The position numbers were made by a program, and so were the translations under genes. DNA of 64,000 nt from CALJFL01 sp047633055 (GTDB taxonomy: Bacteria > Pseudomonadota > Gammaproteobacteria > Pseudomonadales > Halieaceae): the NCBI GenBank assembly GCA_047633055.1, contig JBLIEI010000008.1:17293-81292 (forward strand), in the 5' to 3' direction. Of the stretch, positions 1-9,537 are shown piece after piece; the first letter of the stretch is position 1; each line of letters starts with the position of its first letter. The notes below the pieces were generated by a model. It had not been told where the DNA came from. It worked only from the letters and a program-made list of their open reading frames with translations, and ran no database searches.

Positions 1-1
1 T

Positions 2-556
2 ATCGAGGGAGAATACACCCTTGGCTACGGTATCGATCAGGAGTCGGCGATTTTCATTAGCCAGGAGACCAACGGCCAGCCTAAATATCCATGTGACGTA
101 GAGTATTGGCGTTTAGGGCCACAGGTTTCGGCCAAGTGTACTCACCATGGCTACACCTTTGCCGAGTTTAAAGGCGTGTCTACCGGGCCTGCCGAAATTC
201 TCGAAGATTTTGATATGCACGAGTGGTGGATCAAATCGTCACGAGCAGTCAGTGTCGGTGGTCCCGCCACGGGCTTTGATTTTCCGCCGCATGTCGTTCA
301 TGTGCGCAGTCGCTACGGGACGGCATGGCGTGAGGAAGTTCAGGGACAACTGATTTTGCGCGATAGCCCCTGGGACCCACTGACAACCGAGTTGCCGATG
401 TTGGAACAGTTATCCGCACATCTTTGGTGGCCGATCTTTCTCGATCGCGAGGTCAAACTGGCCGGCGCATTGGATCCAGAGGGGTTCTTGCCTTTTGTCG
501 ACACGATCTCCGGTTCTCGCTGGCCCGGTGAGAACGGCGGACCAAAAAGCGGCTAG
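2..556 (+). CDS. Acetoacetate decarboxylase-like protein, C-terminal part (5' truncated by window edge)
   Basis: The open frame enters from the left edge and stops with TAG at 554-556, so about 184 C-terminal residues are visible. The pattern YGIDQESAIF followed by GQPKYPCD and then a beta-rich stretch ending HGYTFAEFKG resembles the acetoacetate decarboxylase (ADC) superfamily, where an acidic 'D-x-E-x-A' turn precedes GRE and a YPKK/FPKK block. The canonical GRE is not conserved here (the matching place reads SQE), so decarboxylase activity is doubtful and it may be another member of the ADC-like fold. The N-terminus is outside the window. The convergent AsnC-type gene starts its stop codon within the last bases, so the two genes overlap at their 3' ends. 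Family assignment is by motif resemblance only. Confidence 0.55.
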   Translation: MEGEYTLGYGIDQESAIFISQETNGQPKYPCDVEYWRLGPQVSAKCTHHGYTFAEFKGVSTGPAEILEDFDMHEWWIKSSRAVSVGGPATGFDFPPHVVHVRSRYGTAWREEVQGQLILRDSPWDPLTTELPMLEQLSAHLWWPIFLDREVKLAGALDPEGFLPFVDTISGSRWPGENGGPKSG

Positions 557-1026
557 TTGCTCGTCTTGACATCCTGGGAGGGCAGCGGCACAGCAGTGGT
601 GTACTTAATCTCTTCCATTACAAAGCCGGCGCTGACATCAAAAAGGTCGGCGCGAATGAGGTCCTGATACAGACGATCATAGTCTGGCATATCGACCACA
701 ACTGCTTTCAGCAAATAGTCCAGCTCGCCACCCATTCGATAGACCTCGAGGATGCCGGGAATAGACTCGACCACGCTGCGAAAATTCTTCGCCCATTGTT
801 TATTGTGTTGGTTGGTGCGCACCGAAATGTATACGGTTAGGGTGAGGCCGACTTTCTCCGGGTTTAACAGCGTGACCCGTTGACGAATTACGCCACTCTC
901 TTCGAGTTTTTGCAGTCGGCGCCAGCACGCGGACTTGGACATCCCCACCTGATCAGCCAGTTCCCCCACGGAGAGCGAGGCATCGCGCTGAACCTTTTCG
1001 AGGATGCGCAAATCGAATTTATCCAT
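553..1026 (-). CDS. Lrp/AsnC family transcriptional regulator
   Basis: A 157-residue protein, the usual size for the Lrp/AsnC family. Residues 1-60 form the winged helix-turn-helix (MDKFDLRILEKVQRDASLS, then GELADQVGMSKSACWRRLQKL). Residues about 65-150 match the RAM ligand-sensing domain (VYISVRT, YRMGGELDYLLKAVV). I chose the ATG at 1026 because Lrp-family proteins normally begin a few residues before LD-x-x-IL; the frame stays open upstream to 1143 but that extension is low-complexity and AT-rich. The gene is divergent from the class V aminotransferase gene (GTG at 1203), and the AT-rich gap contains a perfect inverted repeat (1049-1068). By the usual logic of this family it probably controls the aminotransferase and itself, in response to an amino acid. 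That target is inferred. Confidence 0.9.
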   Translation of the reverse strand: MDKFDLRILEKVQRDASLSVGELADQVGMSKSACWRRLQKLEESGVIRQRVTLLNPEKVGLTLTVYISVRTNQHNKQWAKNFRSVVESIPGILEVYRMGGELDYLLKAVVVDMPDYDRLYQDLIRADLFDVSAGFVMEEIKYTTAVPLPSQDVKTSN

Positions 1027-1048
1027 CAGCCGTACACCTTTTATTGCG

Positions 1049-1068
1049 CTCGATTCATTATAATCGAG
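1049..1068. promoter_or_regulatory. Inverted repeat in AsnC/aminotransferase divergent promoter
   Basis: CTCGATT at 1049-1055 and AATCGAG at 1062-1068 are perfect 7-bp inverted copies separated by 6 bases. It lies 23 bp upstream of the AsnC-type start codon, in the AT-rich region between two divergent genes. Lrp/AsnC regulators bind imperfect palindromes of about 15-20 bp, so this is a reasonable operator candidate, but no binding evidence exists here. Confidence 0.45.
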
Positions 1069-1202
1069 ATATAAAACCATTAAAATACATAATATCGGAA
1101 AAATAATTCGGTTATAAACGTTTTTTCCTAAAAAAAGGCACAATGTCTCTGGCTTTTGTCACTACAATCACGCCAATCGTTTACTGTAATTGGAGGTTTA
1201 TA

Positions 1203-2906
1203 GTGTCTGATCTCATTGAAAAAGTTCGTCGCAGTGTTGTCGGGGATAAAATCGCCATCAACACCCCCTTCGGGAGTCGGCCTCTGGTCTATGCGGATTA
1301 CACGGCATCAGGGCGCAGCCTGAATTTTATAGAGAGCTGGATCCGCGATCAGGTTTTGCCTTTCTATGCGAATACCCACACTGAAACTTCATTGACCGGG
1401 GCTCAAACTACGGCGCTGCGTGAGCAGGCTCGCCAGACGATTAGAGAAGCTGTGAATGGTGGCCAGGACGATCAAATTATTTTTTGCGGGCCCGGTGCAA
1501 CGGCGGCCATTAACAAACTGATCGATATCCTCAACCTGAGATTGCCAAGAGATCTCGCACAGCGATACGAATTAGAAGCGCAGATACCGGCTGAGCAACG
1601 CCCGGTGGTATTAATCGGCCCTTATGAGCATCACTCTAACGAGATACCCTGGCGTGAGAGCATTGCTGATGTTCTCGCAATACCGCTCACCGCAGCAGGT
1701 CAGATTGATCTTGACGTATTGGCCGAGCAACTGGCGACGCACGCCGACCGGCCTTTGATTATTGGCAGCTTTTCTGCCGCTTCGAATGTTACTGGTATCA
1801 AAAGTGATGTCGAGGCCGTTACCGGGTTGCTCAAGCAATACGGAGCACTAGCATTTTGGGACTACGCTGCGGCGGGGCCTTATGTCAGCATTGATATGAA
1901 TGGTTCGGTTCCGCTGGATGCAGTTTTTCTCTCCCCCCATAAGTTTGTCGGCGGGCCCGGAACGCCAGGTGTGCTGGTGGCAAAGCGCTCGATTTTGAAC
2001 AACTCGGTACCGGCGGTCGTTGGCGGTGGCACGGTGGTCTATGTCACGCCTCAAGACCATCTGTTTATTCACGATCATGAGCGGCGGGAGGAGGGTGGTA
2101 CCCCCGCCATTGTGGAATCGATTCGTGCGGGCCTGGTGTTTAAGTTGCAGCAGGATGTCGGTATAGACGAGATTGAGCGTCGCGAGCACAGCTTTATCAC
2201 TCGAGCCATGTCTCGCTTGCGAGCATGTCCCGGGATCGAAATTCTAGGGAACCTGAAAGCGCCGCGCCTGTCGATACTCTCACTGCGCGTCAAATGTGGA
2301 GAGCTCGACTTGCACTATGGTTTTGTAGTGTCGCTACTCAATGACCTGTTCGGTATTCAAGTGCGCGGTGGATGCTCCTGCGCTGGGCCCTATGGGCACA
2401 GTTTGCTGGGCATGTCGATGGCGGTCAGTCGTGCTATCGAGAAGAAAATCCAACAGGGTGCGGTGATCTTACGGCCGGGCTGGGTACGGTTGAATTTTAA
2501 TTACTTTATTAGTGAACAAGAATTCGACTATCTACTCGGCGCAATAGAACAGGTCGCTGAACATGGCTGGCGTCTGCTGCCGTATTACCATTTCGACACG
2601 GGCAGCGGGGTTTGGTGCTACCAGGGCAATGAGATGCCGTTGCCAGTGTCACTCTCTGCGCTGGACTTCAACGCGACTGAAAAACGGACCGGACAAGAGG
2701 ATGCTGCGGTGTTTTCTCTTCCTGATCTGCTGCAGCGCGGCGAAGTTGAATTGCTGGCTGACCGTAGTGACCAGGAAAGCTATGACTTATTGTTGACTGA
2801 CAGTATAGAAGCTCTCCGCTGGTTTGTTCTGCCACAGGACGTGCGTGCGCTTTTGCCTGAATGCTCGGGCGTAAATGACGTGGCGGAATTCGCGAAAACC
2901 TGCTAA
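1203..2906 (+). CDS. Class V aminotransferase-fold PLP enzyme (cysteine desulfurase-like)
   Basis: A 567-residue PLP enzyme of aminotransferase class V. The core, residues about 20-460, has the PLP-binding landmarks in order: an early DYTASGR turn, CGPGATAAIN phosphate-binding loop, FSAASNVTG, WDYAAAGP (cofactor Asp) and SPHKFVGGPGTPG with Lys247 as the likely Schiff-base lysine. RGGCSCAGPYG (Cys391, Cys393) occupies the place of the catalytic-loop cysteine of cysteine desulfurases. A further 100 residues at the C-terminus have no recognisable domain. The start is the GTG at 1203: GGAGG at 1192-1196 sits six bases before it, whereas the upstream ATG at 1143 has no ribosome-binding site. Likely substrate is an amino acid or amino-thiol, not determinable here. 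It is followed 56 bp later by an iron alcohol dehydrogenase, so both may be controlled by the divergent AsnC regulator. Confidence 0.85.
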   Translation: MSDLIEKVRRSVVGDKIAINTPFGSRPLVYADYTASGRSLNFIESWIRDQVLPFYANTHTETSLTGAQTTALREQARQTIREAVNGGQDDQIIFCGPGATAAINKLIDILNLRLPRDLAQRYELEAQIPAEQRPVVLIGPYEHHSNEIPWRESIADVLAIPLTAAGQIDLDVLAEQLATHADRPLIIGSFSAASNVTGIKSDVEAVTGLLKQYGALAFWDYAAAGPYVSIDMNGSVPLDAVFLSPHKFVGGPGTPGVLVAKRSILNNSVPAVVGGGTVVYVTPQDHLFIHDHERREEGGTPAIVESIRAGLVFKLQQDVGIDEIERREHSFITRAMSRLRACPGIEILGNLKAPRLSILSLRVKCGELDLHYGFVVSLLNDLFGIQVRGGCSCAGPYGHSLLGMSMAVSRAIEKKIQQGAVILRPGWVRLNFNYFISEQEFDYLLGAIEQVAEHGWRLLPYYHFDTGSGVWCYQGNEMPLPVSLSALDFNATEKRTGQEDAAVFSLPDLLQRGEVELLADRSDQESYDLLLTDSIEALRWFVLPQDVRALLPECSGVNDVAEFAKTC

Positions 2907-2962
2907 AACGACGTTTGGAACGTTACATTAAAATTCGCTGCTAATAGAATCTGGAGCAAAAC

Positions 2963-4168
2963 ATGCCGATGTTCATCAGGAAGATTAAACACGTCTTGTA
3001 CTTAAAGTTGATGATGTTCTTTGTGAAACTGACACCTGGCGCCAATTATACGGTTTTTGCCGGTGCCGGCAGTTCTCGCCAGCTTTGCGATTTTATTGCG
3101 CGAATGGGTGTGTCCAGAGTTTTGATTGTTACCGATAAAGCGCTGCGGGAGCTGGGCGTGGTTGATCAGGCCATCTCCGGGTTACTGGAAGCGGATGTTG
3201 ACCTGGCTTATTTTGACGGGGTGCTGCCAGATCCTACCTATGCTCAGGTTGAGGCGGGCGCTGCAGTAATGCGAGAGCACAAAAGTGACATTGTTTTAGC
3301 GGTGGGCGGCGGCTCTGCGATTGATGCAGCGAAAATTATAGCCGCATCTTACGCCAATGATACCAATCCACGGGACTGGGTCGGCTTTGGCAAAGTCAAA
3401 CATGAGATACCTAAAATCTACGCCATTCCGACCACATCGGGCACCGGCTCAGAGGCGACGATGGGTGCGGTGATCTCAGATCCGGAAACCCATGAGAAGG
3501 GTGTTATTTCAGGTGGGACTTTATTACCTTCCGCCGCGGCGCTGGACCCTTCGCTGATTCTGGGATTGCCAGCTGCCATTACTGCAGCAACAGGGATGGA
3601 CGCACTGACTCATGGCATCGAGGCTTATATTGGCGTATGGGAAAGAGGCACCAGGAAAGAACACTCACGGGCGGCAATTAAACTGGTCTTCGAGAATTTG
3701 GTGGATGCCTGCGATGACGGCAGTAACCTCGCCGCCCGTGACGCGATGTCGATGGCAGCTTATTATGCGGGTATTGCTATCAACCAGGTTAATGTTGGCA
3801 ATGTTCATGCCATCGCACATCAGCTAGGCGGTAAATACGGTATCCCGCACGGCTTGGCTAATGCGCTGGTTTTACCTTCAGTGCTGGAATTTTGTCGCGA
3901 GGAGTCACAAACAGAATTGGCGGAACTCGCCGTATTGATTGGTGCTGGAGATCCCGGGGACAGTCAGGAGGAGCTTTCGCGTGCCTTCATCGCCGCTGTG
4001 CGTGATCTACGAACAGCAGCGCATATTCAAGATCACTCAGAAAAAATAAAAGCGGAAGACTATCCCTACCTGGCCCGTCTTGCGATGGCTGAGGGCGACA
4101 GTTATGCGGTACCACGGTTGCTGGATTATCGCAGCACAGTTAGCATTCTGAGCCAGATTACTGCCTAA
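2963..4168 (+). CDS. Iron-containing alcohol dehydrogenase
   Basis: A 401-residue group III (Fe2+-dependent) alcohol dehydrogenase. Visible signatures: the nucleotide-binding VGGGSAIDAAK, the TTSGTGSEAT stretch, and the metal-binding part GMDALTHGIEAYIG followed by NVHAIAHQLGG and IPHGLANALVLP, supplying the conserved Asp/His ligands. It oxidises or reduces a primary alcohol/aldehyde using NAD(P). The first 20 residues are hydrophobic and basic, an extension not needed for the fold. GGAG at 2953-2956, six bases before ATG, supports the start. It lies 56 bp after the class V aminotransferase gene on the same strand and converges on edd with a 14-bp gap. Substrate cannot be read from the sequence. 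Confidence 0.9.
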   Translation: MPMFIRKIKHVLYLKLMMFFVKLTPGANYTVFAGAGSSRQLCDFIARMGVSRVLIVTDKALRELGVVDQAISGLLEADVDLAYFDGVLPDPTYAQVEAGAAVMREHKSDIVLAVGGGSAIDAAKIIAASYANDTNPRDWVGFGKVKHEIPKIYAIPTTSGTGSEATMGAVISDPETHEKGVISGGTLLPSAAALDPSLILGLPAAITAATGMDALTHGIEAYIGVWERGTRKEHSRAAIKLVFENLVDACDDGSNLAARDAMSMAAYYAGIAINQVNVGNVHAIAHQLGGKYGIPHGLANALVLPSVLEFCREESQTELAELAVLIGAGDPGDSQEELSRAFIAAVRDLRTAAHIQDHSEKIKAEDYPYLARLAMAEGDSYAVPRLLDYRSTVSILSQITA

Positions 4169-4182
4169 CCGTAGCCCAAGGA

Positions 4183-5996
4183 TTACGGCTGAAAAATAGT
4201 GGCACCTGATTCCGCGCCATTGACCGCGTTACGCATATGGGCAAACAGCTCCCGTCCTGTACCGTATTCATTATTGGTATTATCGTGAGTCGCAACCTCG
4301 CGCTGACGCCACTCGTCCATCGGTACAAGGGCGGTGAGTTCACCGGTGCTGGCGTTTAAACGCAATAAGTCACCGTCTCTGACTTTTGAAATGGGGCCGC
4401 CCGAAAGTGCCTCCGGAGTCACGTGGATAGCGGCGGGAACTTTGCCCGAAGCGCCCGACATGCGGCCATCCGTGACCAGGGCCACTCGAAACCCACGGTC
4501 CTGCAAAATACCCAGATACGGTGTCAGTTTGTGCAGTTCCGGCATACCGTTTGCCTTGGGGCCCTGAAAGCGAACTACGGCAATCATATCGCCGTTCAGC
4601 TCACCGTTTTCAAATGCTACTTTGAGACTGTTTTGATCTTCAAAGATTTTGGCAGGGGCCTCTATGAGATGGTGCTCCGGAGCCACCGCCGAAATTTTTA
4701 TTACGCTGCGCCCGAGATTACCCTCTAGCAGTCGCAGACCGCCTTCCGGGTCAAACGGCTTATCTGCGGGTCGCACTACTTCGGTATCGCCGCTAACGCC
4801 TAGCCCCTGAACATGGATTAGTCTCCCTTCGCTGAGCCGTGGCTCCAGAGTGTAGTGGCGAAGGCCTTTACCCCAGACAGTACTGACATCTTCATGCAGC
4901 ATACCGTGGTCCAGCAATGTACGGATAACAAATGCGGTGCCGCCAGCAGCATGGAAGTGGTTTACATCCGCGCTGCCATTTGGATAAACCCGAGATACCA
5001 GGGGCGTAATCGCCGACAGATCGCTAAAATCCTGCCAGTCGAGCAGGATTCCAGCTGCGCGTGCTATCGCGATCCAGTGAATGCTGTGGTTGGTCGAGCC
5101 GCCGGTTGCCAATAGGGCGACCACAGCATTGACGATGCACTTCTCATCCACCACTTCCGCCATAGGTGTGTATTCTTTACCGAGTGCGGTGATCTGGCAG
5201 AGGCGCTGTGCCGCCGCAATAGTCAGTTGATCACGCAAAGGAGTCCCCGGGTTTTCAAACGCTGCGCCGGGAACGTGCAAGCCCATGACTTCCATTAACA
5301 TCTGATTGCTGTTGGCAGTACCGTAAAAGGTGCAGGTGCCTTCCCCGTGATAGGCAGCGGATTCCGCATCCAGTAATTCTTCACGGCCAATTTTGCCTTC
5401 GGCAAACTGTTGCCGAATGGCGGCTTTCTCTTTATTCCCCAGCCCCGATGTCATTGGTCCCGCCGGCGCAAAGATTACCGGCAGATGACCAAAGCTGAGT
5501 GCGCCTATCATTAGACCGGGCACGATCTTGTCACAAACGCCCAGGCACAGCGCTCCGTCAAACATGTTGTGAGACAGTGAGATGGCAGTGGCCCCGGCAA
5601 TGATGTCCCGACTGAACAGGCTTAGCTCCATTCCCGCCGTGCCCTGTGTTACCCCATCGCACATCGCCGGCACGCCCCCGGCTACCTGTGCCGTGCTGCC
5701 GACCGCATGGGCGGCCTGTTTGATCAACCGCGGATATTCCTCCAGCGGCTTGTGTGCGGACAACATGTCATTGTAGGCGTTGATGATGCCGATGTTGGCA
5801 GATTCGGTGAGCCTTAGCATCTGCTTGTCATCGTTGTTAGAGGCGGCAAAGCCATGTGCCAGATTGCTGCAGCTGAGGCTGCCCCGCAGTGGTCCCTGCC
5901 TGCGCATTTCGTTAATGCGATCCAAGTAAGTGCGGCGTGAATTTTGACTGCGATCGACAATGCGGTCGGTGATTTCATTCAGGGTAGGTTTGCTCA

Positions 5997-5997
<1 letters not shown>
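4183..5997 (-). CDS. edd: 6-Phosphogluconate dehydratase (Entner-Doudoroff)
   Basis: Converts 6-phosphogluconate to 2-keto-3-deoxy-6-phosphogluconate, the first committed step of the Entner-Doudoroff pathway. At 604 residues it matches the IlvD/Edd family length. Typical landmarks: SCSNLAHGFAASNND, VPAMCDGVTQG, LCLGVCDKIVPG and GEGTCTFYGTANSNQM (iron-sulfur cluster cysteines), and GRMSGASGKVPAA near the C-terminus. The start is the ATG at 5997, which overlaps the pgl stop (TGATG), with GGTGGA seven bases upstream; a GTG at 6009 would overlap that ribosome-binding site. It is the last gene of zwf-pgl-edd. No eda gene is in this operon, so KDPG aldolase must be encoded elsewhere. Confidence 0.96.
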
Positions 5998-6672
<675 letters not shown>

Positions 6673-6680
<8 letters not shown>

Positions 6681-8124
6681 ACCAACTACGTCCATCCACT
6701 GCCACCAGTGCTGTTGCGGCATTAGGTCCCATGGTACCTGATATATAGGATTTGACAGGTATCCCCGCCTCATCCCAGGCCTTGATAATTGTATCGATCC
6801 AGCGCCAGGCTATTTCCACTTCGTCACGACGCATGAACAGAGTCTGGTCGCCGTTGATGGCATCCAATAGCAGGCGTTCATAAGCGTCATAACTATCGTC
6901 AGTTTCATCGGCATCATCGGTGAGTTGTAACTCAACGGGTTGTAATCTCAGCCCGCGTGTAAGACCGGGTTTTTTGTTAAGGGTGTGAAGGGTGATGGTT
7001 TCCTCGGGCTGCAATCGTATTACCAGTTTGTTGGTAAGCTCGTTGGGATCGTTGGAAAACAGCGAAAAGGGTAGCCGCTTCAACTCAATAACGATTTCTG
7101 AATAGCGCCGGGTCAGTCGTTTTCCAGTGCGCAGATAGAACGGTACGCCAGCCCAACGCCAGTTATTTATAGTCGCTTTTACGGCGACATAGGTTTCTGT
7201 AGATTCGGCATCTTTGTACTCGGCCTCCTCCAGGAAACCGGACACAGCCTGACCCCCTACCGCGCCGGCATCATAGCGGCCCCGCACTGTAGTTTCTCTT
7301 ACTGTGTCTTTGGTTATGGGTTGCAGACACCGCAGCACTTTCATCTTTTCGTCGCGCACATCCTGTGGCCTGAGACTTGCGGGTGGTTCCATGGCGACGA
7401 TAGACAACACCTGCAGGAGGTGGTTTTGCACCATGTCACGCAGGGCGCCCGTCTGTGCATAGTAGCTGCCACGACCCTCTACCCCTATTTCCTCTGCCAC
7501 AGTGATCTGAACGTTATCAACAAAGGTGTTATTCCATACGGGGTGTAGCAGAGGGTTGCCGAACCTCACGGCAAGCAGGTTTTGTACGGTCTCCTTACCG
7601 AGGTAATGGTCTATACGAAAAGTGGACTCTTCACTAAAAACTTCCGCCACCTGTTCGTTGATTTCACGGCAAGATTCCAGATCGTGCCCCAGTGGCTTTT
7701 CCAGCACAACGCGACTGCTTAAATTGGTGACGCCCGCGGATTTCAGATGGTGACAGATGGTGCCATAAAGTGAGGGCAGGGTTGCCAGATAGTAGAGCTT
7801 TATGCTGTCTTTCTCCGACAGCATTTCTGCCAACTGACAATAGTCGTCGTTGTGGTCGGCGTCGATTTTTACATAATGCAGGCTGTCCTGAAACTTGGTC
7901 CAGATAGCCTCGTTCCAGTCCTTGATAGGCAGAAACTTCTGCAGATTAGCATGCGCCTCCTCGCGAAAAGTTTCGGTATCCATCGTGCCGCGCCCAGTGG
8001 CGATTATTCGCTGAAGGCTATCCGCCAGGCCGTGGCGGTGCAGCTGAAAAAGCGCCGGCAGCAGTTTGCGGGTAGAGAGATCGCCAGTTCCACCAAATAT
8101 AATTAAATCAACAAGTTGACTCAT
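6673..8124 (-). CDS. zwf: Glucose-6-phosphate 1-dehydrogenase
   Basis: Oxidises glucose 6-phosphate to the lactone with NAD(P)+, the entry step of the oxidative pentose phosphate and Entner-Doudoroff routes. The 483-residue protein has the N-terminal Rossmann motif IIFGGTGDLSTRK (residues 8-20), EKPLGHD (142-148) and the active-site signature RIDHYLGKE (170-178). I place the start at ATG 8124: AGGGA at 8134-8138 is nine bases away, while the alternative ATG at 8133 directly abuts that site. First gene of zwf-pgl-edd. No HexR repressor gene is adjacent, unlike in pseudomonads. Confidence 0.97.
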
Positions 8125-8261
8125 ACACGTCATTCCCTAAAAAAATTGGTCAAGGATTAGTGCCACTTCAGCCTACATCTGAGTATCGCGGTTCGAGTGG
8201 GTCTTGCCCTGTTTCGCTTTGCACAATATCACCATACTCTCGCCAGTCCCGACAGAGGAGA

Positions 8262-9335
8262 TTAAATAGCCTCAGCCAGAGGGATTCTCTTATACCAATC
8301 AACGCCATGCTCATCCCGGCTTCGAGAGATGCGCCGCCTACCGAGTAAGCAGCTCAGGTGCGCCAGGGTTTCTCCAGTCGCCAGACCCAGACTGTCCTGT
8401 TCAATTTTGCGGCTGAAGAGCGCCGAAAAGCACTCGACCGCTCGGCGCGGTTCCTCGAGAAAGTCACACAAACTGTCCAAGTCGTCTTCATGGGCTTCGA
8501 TCAGCTGGGTTAGGCGAGTGTGCAGACCGCGAAAGGGTGCCTCGTGAGAGGGCAGCACCAGCAGATTCTCCGGCAAAATGTCGCGTATTCTAGCAGTGGA
8601 TCTGAGCCATTCGTTCAACGGGTCACCCTGCGGTTCAGTGGGGAAAACGCTGACATTAGAGGTGATTCTGGGGAGTACCTGGTCGCCGGAAATAAACAAC
8701 TTCAAGGCGGGACAATATAGCGCTACGTGCTCAGGCGAGTGTCCGCTGCCGACAATGACCTGCCAATAGCGATCTCCTACGGTAATAGTTTCGCGATCAA
8801 CAAGGCGCCTAAAACTATCAGGCAATGTCGAGATCGCCTTTCCGAAGCCGCCGAATCGATTGCGGTACCGCTCCAGCTGCTCTTCGTTATAGCCGGCGGC
8901 GCGATAAAAATTTATGGCGACGTCAGGCGCTTCCCTGCCGGTGTCTGCCGTCATTGCGCGGCACATAAGGAATTCCTCTCGTGACATCCACAGCTCACAG
9001 TCGAAGCGTTCGGTGAGCCAACCCGCCAGCCCTACGTGGTCCGGATGCAGGTGGGTGCAGATAACGCGGACAACCGGTTTATTGGCCATGAAACCGGTAA
9101 ACAGCTTTTCCCAGGTTTCGCGGGCACTGCGGATATTGAGACAGGTGTCGACCACCGTCCAGCCGTCATCGTCTTCCAGCAGCCAGAGATTGATATGATC
9201 GAGTGACATGGGCATGGCAAAGCGCACCCAATAGACGCCATCGGCAATTTTTTGGGGGACACCCGCCTCGGGGTTGATTTTTCTGCCAAACGGGTAGCTG
9301 AGGTCGCGATAGACTTCGGGGCTGTCGGGGAGCAT
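8262..9335 (-). CDS. MBL-fold metallo-hydrolase
   Basis: A 357-residue metallo-beta-lactamase-fold protein. The zinc-binding motif THLHPDHVG (H-x-H-x-D-H) is complete, and GSGHSPEHVALY supplies the next metal histidine, with FISGDQVLP after it. The C-terminal third (EEPRRAVECFSALF and onward) looks like the helical winged tail common in glyoxalase II-like and LACTB2-like hydrolases. No clear Shine-Dalgarno sequence precedes the ATG at 9335. It lies downstream of the acyl-CoA ligase gene on the same strand with a 202-bp gap, so a link to thioester or acyl metabolism is possible but unproven. No signal peptide. Confidence 0.88.
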   Translation of the reverse strand: MLPDSPEVYRDLSYPFGRKINPEAGVPQKIADGVYWVRFAMPMSLDHINLWLLEDDDGWTVVDTCLNIRSARETWEKLFTGFMANKPVVRVICTHLHPDHVGLAGWLTERFDCELWMSREEFLMCRAMTADTGREAPDVAINFYRAAGYNEEQLERYRNRFGGFGKAISTLPDSFRRLVDRETITVGDRYWQVIVGSGHSPEHVALYCPALKLFISGDQVLPRITSNVSVFPTEPQGDPLNEWLRSTARIRDILPENLLVLPSHEAPFRGLHTRLTQLIEAHEDDLDSLCDFLEEPRRAVECFSALFSRKIEQDSLGLATGETLAHLSCLLGRRRISRSRDEHGVDWYKRIPLAEAI

Positions 9336-9537
9336 AGGAAAGAGTCCGCAGGATTTAGGGTACCCAGTTTGAAGTTTGGGGCTGAGGATGTCCAGAGCGG
9401 CGCGGTTGTTAAAACTGCGCCGTTATGGGGCATATTCGCCCTCCGCTTCATGTCTTCAAAATCTGATCCTCGTCGGCTCCTTGGTAACTTACCTTGTTTT
9501 GTGAAGTGGAACGGAAATCAGGTATGAGCTACGAATT

